The notes under the pieces were generated by a model. It had not been told where the DNA came from and did no database searches. It saw only the letters and a list, made by a program, of their open reading frames with translations. A stretch of DNA of 64,000 nucleotides, from positions 91,094,301-91,158,300 of the forward strand of contig OY740770.1 of assembly GCA_963513935.1 (NCBI GenBank), given 5' to 3'. Of this stretch, positions 42,055 through 54,888 are shown piece by piece; the stretch's first letter is position 1, and each line of letters begins with the position of its first letter. A program made the translations under genes and the position numbers. Origin of the DNA: Aphrophora alni. Lineage: Eukaryota; Arthropoda; Insecta; Hemiptera; Aphrophoridae.

Positions 42055-42645
42055 CATAATGATTTATTAATATATGCTTCCAAAACATGAACAAGGCAAT
42101 ATATGCCAAAATTTTGGCAGTAATAAACAACACTGTTTAAAAGAATAAATTTCCCTTTTAAAATTAAAAAAAAATTTAAAACAGACCCAATAACTAACAA
42201 TATTACATAATATACAGATATGAATGTAACACACTAACCTAAAAGTAACATCTGTGACATAAAGAGTTAAATTATTAGAAATCATTATATTGTTTACTCA
42301 AAACGAGTGAGGTCAATTAATTGGTCTGTATGCTGTACAAAATAAATAAAGTGGTGAATATTGTTATACTAAAGACCGTAGAATATTATCTCCTAACATA
42401 AATAAAATAACGTTACAAATAATGAAACAAGCTCTCCAACTAATACCACAGTTAAAAATTAAGACTAACTGCATAACCGATAATAAATAAAACTAAATAC
42501 TATTAATAATATATGCCTAAATTATATTGGAATATAATATCTATTTGTATATGGTCAGATGGACCACATTACTAAAACAATTAAGTGAAATATAATTGTT
42601 TTGACCAAGCGCAGTTGTTTTTGCTAAAGCACTTGATAAGTTTTC

Positions 42646-42667
42646 GCCGTAACCCTACGGTTACGGC
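42646..42667. repeat. Perfect 9-bp stem hairpin
   Basis: GCCGTAACC at 42646-42654 is followed by CTAC and the exact reverse complement at 42659-42667. It is GC-rich against a very AT-rich background. Its role is unknown. Confidence 0.9.
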
Positions 42668-43039
42668 TAAACAACACAGCTTGCTTGCTAAAACTAATTA
42701 TACGGATTACAACTATAACGTCCAATCTATTACCGTAACCAAAACTTTGTACAAAGTGTGTGTTCTGCATAATGTTTGTTTAAAGTACATTGCTATGTGA
42801 TAATTTGTTGGAGAGCAAAGTCTTAAAATATCTTGCAGTAGGTATCTACCTTTCAAATCATAAGCAACACTGTGAATAAGTATTAAGGTCATATAACATT
42901 AGAAAAATTGCAACAATGTAGCAAACATAATGTGAATGTTTATATTTTTAATGTTGTTTTCCATTTTGAATCTGTTTTTAGTTATTAAGTGGTATAAGTA
43001 GACACTTATAAAGAATGTATTTGTTCATATTAGATACAC

Positions 43040-44350
43040 ATTGTAATAAAGATGATTAACCCATCAACCCCAAAGTTAAGATCTTTACCAAAAATACATA
43101 AAAATGGACAACCTCTGGTAAATTTTACAAACGCCCAACTTATAAACTGTCTTTAGACACAATAATTAGAAATTTTGTAACTTTCAACCAGAATTCTCTC
43201 TAATAAGTAGAATATTAGATGTCCAAAACTACAGTACACAAACATAGAATTAAAACACAACTTTTTTTTTCTTTTTGCATAGTAAATTTATACACGAATG
43301 TGTAAATTTATACACCAATGTCCCAATATCAGAGACCATCTTAAAATGTAATATCTTGGGAAACAACGCCGGATAAGTTAGAAGAACTGATAAACCTTAT
43401 AACAACATGTTTACAACAAAACTATTTTCAACACATGTTACATCGAAACAAAATGTTTGGTTTGAGTTCTCCATTATCAAGTACCCTGTCTGAGATATTT
43501 CATAACCACATTGAGCAGAAATACATAATGAAACCGTCCAAAACGTTTTTATAAAAATATACGTTTATACGTATATTATGTCGATGACACAATTTACTTC
43601 TCGTTTATATAAAGGAACGGAGAGACAAATAAAATCGTTTAAAAAATATTTAATTGTAATACAACACTTCTCCGAATTAACATGTAAAATAGAGTCCAAT
43701 AAGAGTTTAAATTTTCATGACCTAACCATTAACAATGTTAACACTGGATTTGACTTCAGGCTTTACAGGAAGCCCATACAGACAGACCACACCCTACATG
43801 CATCCTCTAACCATCCCTAAAACCAGAAGATGTCAGCTTATAATAGTTTCATACATAGTGCACTCAATATAGCTATGAACAAAGCAGACTTCGATGATGA
43901 AATAAATACAATAAGATAGATAGCAACGGATAATGGTTACGAACATACAATAATCAACTGACTTAAAAAAAATAAATAGCAACGGACAACCCGAAATATA
44001 TAAGTGTTGAATACTACAGGTTTTTGGATAACGCCATACACAGAGTAGGCCTATTTAAAAAAAGAGAGAAAAAAAAAAAAAAAAAAAAAGCTCAACTTTA
44101 GAACGAATAACATTACTTTTTGTCGATTGCGACAAACATCGGTCAAAGGCCAAACAAGACGTGCGTTTAAAACACGATTCAAGAACTTATTCCCAATAGT
44201 AACCCCAACACAACTTTTCTAAATACTCTGAACAACTTACAGACACTAGCTATAAATATAAATACGCTTGTCCACTCTAAATTTCAACAAGGTCATTAGA
44301 CCCTATACAAAATATGCTATGAACGCATTTTTATAAGCGCTGTTATATTA
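43040..44350 (+). pseudogene. Penelope-like retroelement relic with RT and GIY-YIG (PLE-2)
   Basis: Reverse-transcriptase motifs appear in the correct order across several shifted frames. They are PKIHKNG at 43088-43108 (the PLE P-K-I-H-K block), NLYTNVPIS at 43305-43331 (first catalytic region), QQNYFQHM near 43420 and GLSSPLS near 43460. YVDD, the catalytic pair, is at 43577-43588. Then come IESNKSLNFHDLTIN, FRLYRKP and SNHP (ending at a stop near 43819), then ATDNGY near 43930. A nuclease remnant, GQTRRAFKTRF at about 44148-44180, is joined to upstream sequence by a deletion. PLE proteins copy the element RNA at a nicked target. Frameshifts and stops disable this copy. A 20-bp tandem duplication lies at 43282-43322, just before the N-L-Y-T-N motif. 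The 80-codon frame at 43578-43820 is part of this relic, not a separate gene. Confidence 0.8.
44057..44089. repeat. A-rich tract
   Basis: An interrupted poly-A run inside the PLE-2 relic. Confidence 0.9.
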
Positions 44351-45059
44351 TAAAATAATTAGCTACTGTTCGCAGTTCAAAAAACTTATTCAACCACAAC
44401 TAACTCTAGACACACTCTGCTGTACACTAGTTTTAATCTACTTTAGCAAACCAAAGGCAAGGGTGTAAGTAAATCTTACGATAACACATAGGAAATAATA
44501 AAGTACCGCTAATCGGTAAATAATCCCTCATTAAATTAGATACTCTGATAAAAGAAAAAATACTGTTGGAAGATCATAATTTTGTGTGGAATGGTTGTAA
44601 ATGGGATCGCGGTTGCTTCTCATGATTAAAAAACTCGAGACAAGGAGTCTTCCACGATATTTTAAACCCTCTTATATACTAAACTGTGAATATGAAGGAA
44701 TGAATAAAATCAATTAACCTCGCCAGTTTTCCGACTTAACGAGGGTGATTTAGGAGCCATGATTGGGCTGGATTGTTAGTGTATAGTTAGAAATCCCTAT
44801 GTTACAAGTACTATTGAAATTATAATAGAGCAAATACCACAGCTGAGCACTCAAGTTCCATAGCGGTTATTGAGCGGTCTACTATAAAGTCGCCATCATA
44901 CTGTTGGGAAAGATACACTCCGAGTACTGTCCCAGAAGCGTTAGAATGGAGATAAATGGTTCATTAAAATTGTTTAATCGAATAATTAATTTGCTAGTTA
45001 ACACGGATATTTAGATGGCAGATGTCTTTTTACTGTTCTAGTCCCTGCTAAAACTTAGC
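44351..45059. other. Unassigned stretch, less AT-rich in part
   Basis: Parts such as 44590-44770 and 44840-44960 are GC-richer than average and look like old mobile-element sequence, possibly continuous with the LINE-like 3' end that follows. No protein motif could be assigned. Confidence 0.35.
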
Positions 45060-45290
45060 TCCTTTCCATTTTAGCTTCATTTTGGGTGTGAAATCTGAGT
45101 TAAAGTCAAAAAGACCATTGCTGTAAAGTACTGTGTAAAGTAAGAATATTATTATTTTATTTTAATTTATGTTATGTCCTATAATTAATTAATTGTGAAT
45201 TTATTTTATATTTTGTATGGAATTCATGTCAAAATAAAGTACTTTTTTCTATTCTATTCTAAATTCTATTCTAATCTCACCAACACCCCT
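45060..45290 (+). mobile_element. LINE-like 3' end with (TTCTA)n tail
   Basis: The segment ends in AATAAAGTA, a short T run and four to five TTCTA units (45247-45285, one interrupted), right up to the edge of the Ty3/gypsy relic. Many insect non-LTR retrotransposons end in a polyadenylation-like signal followed by a short microsatellite tail. No ORF2 motif could be found upstream, so this could instead be a SINE or chance. Confidence 0.3.
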
Positions 45291-45299
45291 TCTACCTTC

Positions 45300-46165
45300 A
45301 GTATATGATCATGAAGTATGCGTCTAAATAAATGGAGATATCGTCGAAAAAGATAAATAGGCGTTTATATGTAATATCACCAATAATGTTTTGAATGAGT
45401 CTGGTAAAAACAAGACTACCGCTGGCTAATCCAAAGGGGACAAAATTGTAGTAATATTGTCCAAAAGGTCAAACAAAGGAACTGTATATCTTTGATTACT
45501 CGACTAGAAGAATTTGAAGGAATCCTTGGTTAAAATTCAGTAGTGTAAACATTTTTGCTTTCCTTTGATACTGGAATACCGATTTCATTGTTGGGATTGG
45601 GGTATCTTCGAGCTATGATAGCTCGTTAATTGGTTTATAATTAACTAACATGCCTGTCTTACCATTTTACTTGGGTACTAAAAAGTCGAGACAAGCGTAA
45701 GGCGAATAAGATAGTGAAATTACCCCTATACTTAAACTGTATCAATATGTTTTCGTAAGGCCTTTAGCTTTGGAAGAACATATTGATATTGGCGTGATTG
45801 GATGTTAACGGTGTTAATGTAATAATTGAGTAGGTTTGTTTACCTTCTTTAGTGGTGACAGTGTTGGAATTTTTTTGTATTCAGTCTTTTGGGGGGCTTG
45901 TTAGTTTAATACTCTGTTGAAAAATACTGAGTGTATAAACTAAACATGGTATTGTTGAAATATAGCAAATTATTTGTGCACCGTAAGGAAATGGAACCAT
46001 TTTACTTTTGAAATTGATATTGTCTTCGGTTTTTTGTATCAAATTCCAATATTGAATCATGAGATATGGGAGTTTAAGGGCAACAAGGAGATAAACATTC
46101 CAAGAAAGGTTACGTAACTTTAAATATAGTGTATTCATAAAATTCCAAGCTATTTCATTTGGCAA
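45300..46165 (-). pseudogene. Ty3/gypsy-type pol relic (protease end plus reverse transcriptase)
   Basis: On the minus strand, 46165-45881 resembles the C-terminal half of a retroelement protease (the LSWNVYLLV block), but the active-site part is not seen. From about 45760 down to 45300 one frame reads through most of a reverse transcriptase. In order it has SYSPYAC, VPK, NYKPIN, TPIPTM, FTLLNFNQGFLQI, PFG, FVPFGLASG and finally IFFDDISIYL at about 45340-45351. The order is that of Ty3/gypsy pol. Five in-frame stops are present. The first catalytic Asp (L-D-x-x-x-G) is Asn, and Y-x-D-D reads FFDD. No LTRs, integrase or gag were recognised, so this is an old internal fragment. Confidence 0.75.
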
Positions 46166-47524
46166 GAGATTTGTAGCCTAACTGAATTTATGTCAAGACA
46201 ATTTTAATGTATTATATTTTTTAAATCACTTATATTTTCATTTTGATTTAAAATATCAAAAACAAATTAAGGATAAATATTTGTTTTATATTTTCGAACA
46301 ATAGCTATTATTATGATTTATAATTAATAAAATATTTAAAAAAACATTTACTCTTTTAACCTTAATTTGTATTTTTTTCAAATCCACTTATAAAATACAC
46401 TATCTTCTTGGAAGCAGTATACATGACATGAAGATTCTGACTTTTTATTTCTTCCTTTCTAATTATTAAAAATAAAAAGTTGATAAAATTATAAAGCGTA
46501 GTAATTAAAAACAAGTTTCCAAACATGTTCTAAATGCTTTACTATCTTTCAAATAAATTTAAAATACAGTAGAGAATTAATTTTTAAATTTTGAAATATT
46601 ATATAGTTCTGAAATTCAAAAATTGGGGTAATTTTGATAATACGTATTTTTTTATTATGGGAAGTACTTTTGTTTTCGTAGAGATTTATTTATTTATATA
46701 AGAAAGCTAATCACACATTTCAGTAATTGTGTTTGACAGGTCTCTCTGAGCAGTGGCTCTTGCGCCGTTTTGTCACGTACTCGACAGAGTTTGGTCAACC
46801 TACGACAACAGAATACTCAAGTTCAAATTATTAGCAAGTTTAACTATGAGTTTAACATTTATTAAGAAATTGTTGAAAAGAACGGGATTAAACTTACTGT
46901 GGTATTACTTATTTATTTCATTAAAGAGACTGATAAAGTCAAAGTATTTAGTTCGAAATAGTATATGTTATATTTATGTTTGTTATAATAAATTACTGCT
47001 TTAAATTCATTGGCTTCAATTTTTTAATTGTAACAATTTCGGCCAAGTTACAGCGGTATGCAAGTAATAAAGAGAACTTCATTATATATCTCTGCATGTG
47101 AATGACAATTTAATATTCCTCATGGTAACATTGCCAGTTTCTCAAGACCAATTTGATTTTTTGTAATAAATTGTTGAAATATTAAATTTATGTGAATCTT
47201 CCCGAAATTCACTAATATTTGTTACAAGCAAAATTTGATCACTAATGGTAAATTTATAACTATGTCACTCCAATACATTCTGTTAGTTTGGTTTTTCCAT
47301 AACAATGAATTCTAGAAGTTTTATGAATTCTACAATACTAAAGTTTAGATAAAGTTTTCTATACATCTTTCCTATTTATCAGATTAAATTTAGTACTGAT
47401 GACAGGTTTATAAATTATTACAATAAACATTTATAAACGGAACATTTTTATATAGACTATTATTACAAATATTCTTTGAATTTATATATTTGTGTACATT
47501 TAATTAATTACTACTAATGAACTA
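46166..47524. other. AT-rich noncoding stretch
   Basis: No recognisable gene. An 83-codon frame at 46753-47004 starts in slightly GC-richer sequence but shows no known motif. Confidence 0.5.
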
Positions 47525-49035
47525 ATTACTTGCGCCTAGCCTCGCAAGTTCATTACAACAATAACTGATAAAATACAATTATTCTGATATTAAAATATAA
47601 AGTTTAATACCTGCAATAAATTATTTTGAAATGAAGTTATAATACATCTTTTTAGACAATATTTTATGTTATTATTGAGTCATATTAAAAAATGTTTATA
47701 TGATTTTCAGTGCCAATAAAATGACATCAAATGACTTTGCTAGAAAGTGTTTTAACTATCGATTTTTTTATTTTTTTTTTTATTTTAGTGGATTGATAAA
47801 ATATGAAGTACTAAATTGAATGTACGATTCAAAATATCTTGTGCAATACTTTTAACAAGCCTTTGCCTCATTTAACCATCAATTCAGGTAACCAAGGACA
47901 AATTAATAGAATATATGAGGAGGTATCAAAGAGGGGAACGATTTGATTAAGTGAACAAGTCATATTATGTCAAAATATTTGTTGTGTCACGAGTTTTGTA
48001 GTATCTTTAACAAAAATACATTTCTATCGATATATGTTGTATTTTTTAAAATAGATACGATACTTCTATATCGCATTTTCCAATGTATTACTTTAATTAA
48101 TTGATGTTATGACCTGTTCGTTTTATGATAATTTCAGACCTAATATATGTAAACACTCGTATATTTTACGTTTCACAACATCAATACAAATTTATTCCCA
48201 TTTACTAACATTTTGTGTTTACATAGAAAATATTAAATCAGTATTGACGCTGTTAGACCTTGTTAAATCATAAGCTTTTTTGAATGTATGTTGTTGCATG
48301 CGGCTCTAAGGTAATTTCTAAAAATAATGTTGAATTTTTTTTTAAATTTTTATTTTATTTATTTATTTTATTTCACACATACAATAAATTACATAAAGCA
48401 TGAACAAATACAAAATTAATTTATATAGACAAAGAAACTTTATCCCTAAACTTAAGTATTACTAAACCTAAATATGCTATTCTTCGAGATATGTTGTGAG
48501 ATTAACACAATATTTTATCAATATTGACATAATTGAAAATGTAGTTAAGTTTTCAATGGTGTCAAACAAGTTTTAATTTAAACGTTTTAAATTTCCCTTA
48601 AAAATAAATTTGTTATTACCCTTTATTTTTACGACTATCTTTTTTTTGGGAACTTTAAATATGAATATCATAACAGGAAATGTTAAAAAGCAGATACTTT
48701 ATGATTTGGTTTCTATAAAATTAATGCTAAAATAAAATATTAATCATGACTATTTTGTCTTTAGTACATTCTATGGACTCGATTCGAATTATTTATATGA
48801 TTTATTGGTTTCTTAGAAATAATTTTCACTAACATATAACTATATGGATTATCTGTTAAATAACATCTGTACCTTCTTATTTAAGGCAAGACTTTTGGAT
48901 TTTTGATTTACAATTATTAGACTTTGTTTGTTTTCACTCTGTATTCAGTCGCTAAACGCCTCTTTTATGTTTTTAAATTGCATCACCTAATGATTTCCCA
49001 CTTTCACTATCTTTGCATTTTATTTAATGTTAAAT

Positions 49036-49110
<75 letters not shown>

Positions 49111-49995
49111 TCTACAGTTTTCTATTCATAGAGCTCTTCTTCTTGTTCCACATAAATTGCCTGCTAATTCCATCTTTTCTTATTTACTATCAGAACCTAT
49201 TCAAGATTTTTTAAATTTTTTTTATTTGTTTAGTATTGGATTGAAGGTATAAATATATAAGTTGTGTAGGTCGTGTTTACATTTTGTTAATTTAAAATGT
49301 ATTGTTTGAAATTCCTTAATAATCTTTGGCTTTTATTTTTTAACTGGACCTGGTAATTCTAGTTCATATTACAAGAATATCAATTTGTGCACATTAAGGA
49401 AACGTTGACCCACCAAGTCAGTACACAACTAGAGAAGATATTGAGAAAAGAATCAAAGTAACGTAAAATATATTTAAAACAGTGATATTCATTTGCGAAA
49501 TTCAGTGACATTTTTATCAACTAAATTTATACATGTTGGATCAGTTGTCGAATAAATTATATTTTCAGTAATCACATATTTGTTTTAATACTGCTTTATA
49601 CTTGAGTAAATAGTTAATTATCAGTCATAATTCGTTACACTGAAAACATTGAATAACGCCATCTTACATTTTTTGTTTTGGAAATGTGTCTACATCAGTC
49701 GCGAATAACAAATAACAAGTTGGATTTCCCATTTGTTGAATTTTATGTATGTTCTTCAGCCCATAAATATATATTTGTACATTATATTTTGTATAATTTA
49801 TTGAATTTTCAATTCACTGATTTCAAGAGTACTAATAAGCAAGCATCCTAGAGACTACGAACGAAATCAGTGACTCCATTAACTATAGTTATACAAACAA
49901 GGGAGAATGGGAGTGAACTTAAAAACGCATGACGTAAAAGAACTCGATTATTAGAAAAAGTATTATTTATTATTTATATGGAACTTTGTGTCTCC
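47525..49995 (+). repeat. Duplicated unit, copy I
   Basis: Contains collinear blocks shared with later copies. Block S at 47525-47585 matches 63280-63355. Block W at 47780-48040 matches 54880-55160 and 57770-58045. Block V at 48590-49520 matches 55640-56560 and 59880-60760. Block T at 49640-49990 matches 62290-62620. Clear anchors are CACTCTGTATTCAGT in V and ATTCACTGAT in T. No reading frame is preserved between copies. Confidence 0.75.
49038..49107. repeat. (CT)n microsatellite
   Basis: About 35 CT units. The equivalent places in the sister copies (about 56067 and 60285) hold only a few pyrimidine-rich bases before a conserved CTGCAG or CTACAG. Confidence 0.97.
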
Positions 49996-50095
49996 CATTT
50001 TATATTTATTAGGTTTTGAACACAATAAATTTGTAACTAAAGGCCTTACTTTTTTAGTTTTACTTAAAAATATAAGTGTATAAGGAATTACAATA

Positions 50096-50598
50096 CAGAG
50101 AGAGGCAAAACAACCGTACACAATGTATAGTGGGTAAACTAAATGAGGTTAATCCTTCGTAACAACGGAAACCCCTCTATTCTACCCCAAAGAATTTGGA
50201 AAAATTATTTTGAAACTACCAAACGCGCCAAAAGGGTAGTTTTTGGGGGTGGGGTAGTTTTTTAGGGTAGTTTAAAAGTAAAAATTTTCAAATTTAACGG
50301 TAGGTTAAGTGATACCTCATTTTGAAGGTATCATTTTAATAAATAAAGTTTTCACTTATCTTGACGCTCATGTACCATGTAGTCCAAACCGTATAAAATT
50401 CAGTGTTTTACTATTGTGTTAGGTTAAATTATGGTGTTAGGGGGATGTTTTCAGAACTACTAAGCTGCCGCGGTTCTGTATGCCAAACGTTAGCCTAACT
50501 GTGGATATCATTCAAGAAATGTTTTTCAAAGACTTGCTAGTCGAAAATGAGCCTTATTGTCCATAATTAATAACATTAGTAGTAAAGGCACTAAGGAG

Positions 50599-50663
<65 letters not shown>

Positions 50664-51272
50664 ACAACCTTTTAAATGAGGTTTCGCAACGGTTGGGTAT
50701 AGAGTCAAAGTTTAAATGCAGAAAATGTTTGTGTTTTAAGATCATTTTAATTAAGTGTAACACAACTTACATTGCTATTTGAGTTTTTTCACCTTCAAAC
50801 TCTTACAGTTTCCAAATTTTATGTTTTTTTTTTTTAATGTGTAAATTTTGGGGTATTGGGACATTGGAGAATATTTTTTTAAAGGACGTTCATTCATTAA
50901 TCTTTGGTAAAAATTGTGTTCCTCTACATTATTGTAGGTGGTGTCAATAAAAATAACTGTAAAACACTGAATTTTATACGTTTTGGACTACCCTTTTCAT
51001 GAGTATCAAGATAAGTGAAAACTTTTTTTATTAAAATGATCACCGAACATATACCTTTAAAATGAGGCATCACTCAGCCTACCGTTACATTTGAAATATT
51101 TCCAAAAATTACACCCACCCCCAAAAGCTACCCTTTTAGCGCGTTTGGGATATTTCAAAATAATTTCTCTAAATTCTTTGTTGTAGAATAACAGGGTTTC
51201 CGTTGTTACGAAGGATCCACCTCATTTAATTTACCCACTATATATTGTGTACAGGTGGTCTGCCTTACCCAG
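50096..51272. mobile_element. Long-inverted-repeat nonautonomous transposon with TA target site
   Basis: The arms 50096-50411 and 50959-51272 are inverted copies of each other, about 315 bp each with moderate divergence. Shared phrases include GTACACAAT, GTGGGTAAA, CCTTCGTAACAACGG and AATTCAGTGTTTTAC. The element starts CAG, ends CTG-like (CCAG on the plus strand), and is flanked by TA on both sides (50094-50095, 51273-51274). The middle has no coding frame and contains 60 consecutive A. TA flanks and a CAG terminus fit a Tc1/mariner/pogo-type nonautonomous element. An unoccupied copy of the same site is present at about 62769, which fixes the boundaries. Confidence 0.85.
50603..50662. repeat. 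Poly-A tract (60 A)
   Basis: Uninterrupted A run in the spacer between the two arms of the transposon. Its length in an assembly may be unreliable. Confidence 0.95.
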
Positions 51273-51274
51273 TA

Positions 51275-53138
<1,864 letters not shown>

Positions 53139-53172
<34 letters not shown>

Positions 53173-53174
53173 CC

Positions 53175-53222
<48 letters not shown>
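53139..53222. repeat. Compound (CA)n(TA)n microsatellite
   Basis: CA repeat interrupted by a short C run at 53171-53175, then CA and TA repeats leading directly into ACAGGATGATG. Confidence 0.97.
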
Positions 53223-53560
53223 CAGGATGATGTAAAAGTTCCGCAATCCCTTCGTAATTTTAAACCTTTTATACGTATTAACTCCAATCTTTTAGTCAGT
53301 TAAAATGGAAACATTCTGCAAAGTTTAGGGGTTTGAATGAATTCCATCGTTTTTGGTTCGTCGTGGGGGGTTCCAAGGGAAAAATTGTATATAGAAACCT
53401 CTTTTTAGTGGTACTTCATTTATTTTTAAAGCTCTCGTGGAGACGAGAAAATTGGAGTAAAGTAAACCACTCCCCTATATCCCAATCCAAAATAGGGGGG
53501 CCAAGAATTTCAGATTTTTCTATGTTTCCACGTATTGTATTCTACATCAATTGAAATCTA
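53223..53560. other. Probable transposon-derived fragment
   Basis: Starts CAGGATGATGTAAAAGTTCC immediately after the microsatellite and is GC-richer than its surroundings, with GTGGGGGGTTCC and a later run of six G. The head resembles 39040 and, less closely, 30271. A 73-codon frame at 53333-53554 is unrecognised. Confidence 0.35.
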
Positions 53561-54129
53561 GGCTACTCATTTAAGATCCAAAAATATTGCAAAGAATGAA
53601 TTAATTTTGTAGAAAACAAAAAGTAAATTTTAATAGGCTCTTGGATCCTTCCTAGATGATGGTTAAAAGTAGATTCTGTGCTCCAAATATGTTCCTAAGT
53701 GGAGATTTACAGGCATAAATATATATAATTTCAGAACGTCTCAGAAAGTGTCGCTGTAATAATTAAATATTTGAATCGTCACTATTTTGGAACTAGATGA
53801 ATGTGTTAATTATCTACAAAGATACAACATGATCAATATGAAATGAGAGTCCAGTAGTACTGGTTTCGAGGGGACAAGAACTGCTGATTATATTGCTCAA
53901 GCCGGTGCAATCTGGCCAATATAATAAATAAATAATGTATATAGAAGTAGAATATGTAAAAATAATTAGCTTTGAGATAACAGAGATAATATGATATTTG
54001 AGCTGACAGCATAATATAATTAAAGGTGAAACGCGATTTACAGAATTCATATATTTCAATATCCATATACAATAACAAGTATATAAGAGTTATATTATGT
54101 CATTATTAGTAATAATTATATTAGATAAC
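53561..54129. other. AT-rich noncoding stretch
   Basis: Overlapping minus-strand frames at 53814-54078 are not recognisable. Nothing else is seen. Confidence 0.5.
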
Positions 54130-54829
54130 TAAAAAAAGGATCTGTTTAGGTGGAAATGTCTGTGCATACACCTATACAGCTCTATAGCAGTAACGACCTA
54201 TAACTAGAGCTCTGTTATTTGTAAAAATAATGTATATAAAATGAAGCAAGAGTAAAAGAAAAGCATGAAACCATCAGGTCATGTAATTATAAATATTTCA
54301 CAAGGACTCTAGTGTCTGATCCTAGTGGAATGTAATTCGGCGTAACCTAATTAAATTATAATTGTAATACTAGAAGTCTTGTCCAACCTGTAATCCTAGT
54401 TATGTTAAACCGCAAGTTCGAAAGAACAAACTAAAATCAGACAAGACTAAAATACTTTAATTTTGACTTTGACCAGTCACGAACCAATAAATAAATATTC
54501 GTCTCTGAACGAAACCTATGTCAGCTTTGTTTGCGGAACGCTGACGGTACAGCACGATTTGAACAAGAGTTAGTTCGACGATTATTTAGAATACATGAAA
54601 GACCTTTTGTATATTTTGAAGTGTTAAATGGTGCATATCCTAATAACTTCGTGGTGTTTTTAAGGAGACACAGACCATACAGAAGGAATTCTATAAGGAG
54701 TATGTAAATTCCGCAACAGATCCATTATTCGCATCCTTCCGTCTCCAAGTAAAAAGTTTCCAACTTTAACGTTGTTTAATAAAGATTATATAATAAATTA
54801 TTACATTTATTGTTTCAGAAATATATACA

Positions 54830-54888
<59 letters not shown>

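Larger units (their letters stand above)
41881..43039. other. AT-rich noncoding stretch with hairpin
   Basis: Holds a (TA)n tract at 42013-42053 and a perfect hairpin at 42646-42667 (stem GCCGTAACC, 4-nt loop CTAC). Open frames at 41985-42285 and 42585-42800 are not recognised. Confidence 0.5.

Noticed and set aside
49038..49107. CRISPR-like or satellite array
   Set aside because: Simple CT dinucleotide repeat with no spacers. No CRISPR pattern exists in the window, which is eukaryotic in character.
54025..54040. GTGAAACGCGAT resembling the ribozyme second core segment
   Set aside because: No partner core or stem upstream, and the base after the stem does not give an acceptable cleavage site.
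54416..54430. GTTCGAAAG as a possible tRNA B box
   Set aside because: No A box at tRNA distance and no cloverleaf can be drawn. It is a short palindrome, GTTCGAAAGAAC.
54495..54707. 70-codon open stretch ending in an Arg-rich segment, inside duplicated block Z
   Set aside because: The homologous blocks at 38.5 and 57.6 kb have stops and shifts in the matching frame, so there is no sign that the protein is maintained.
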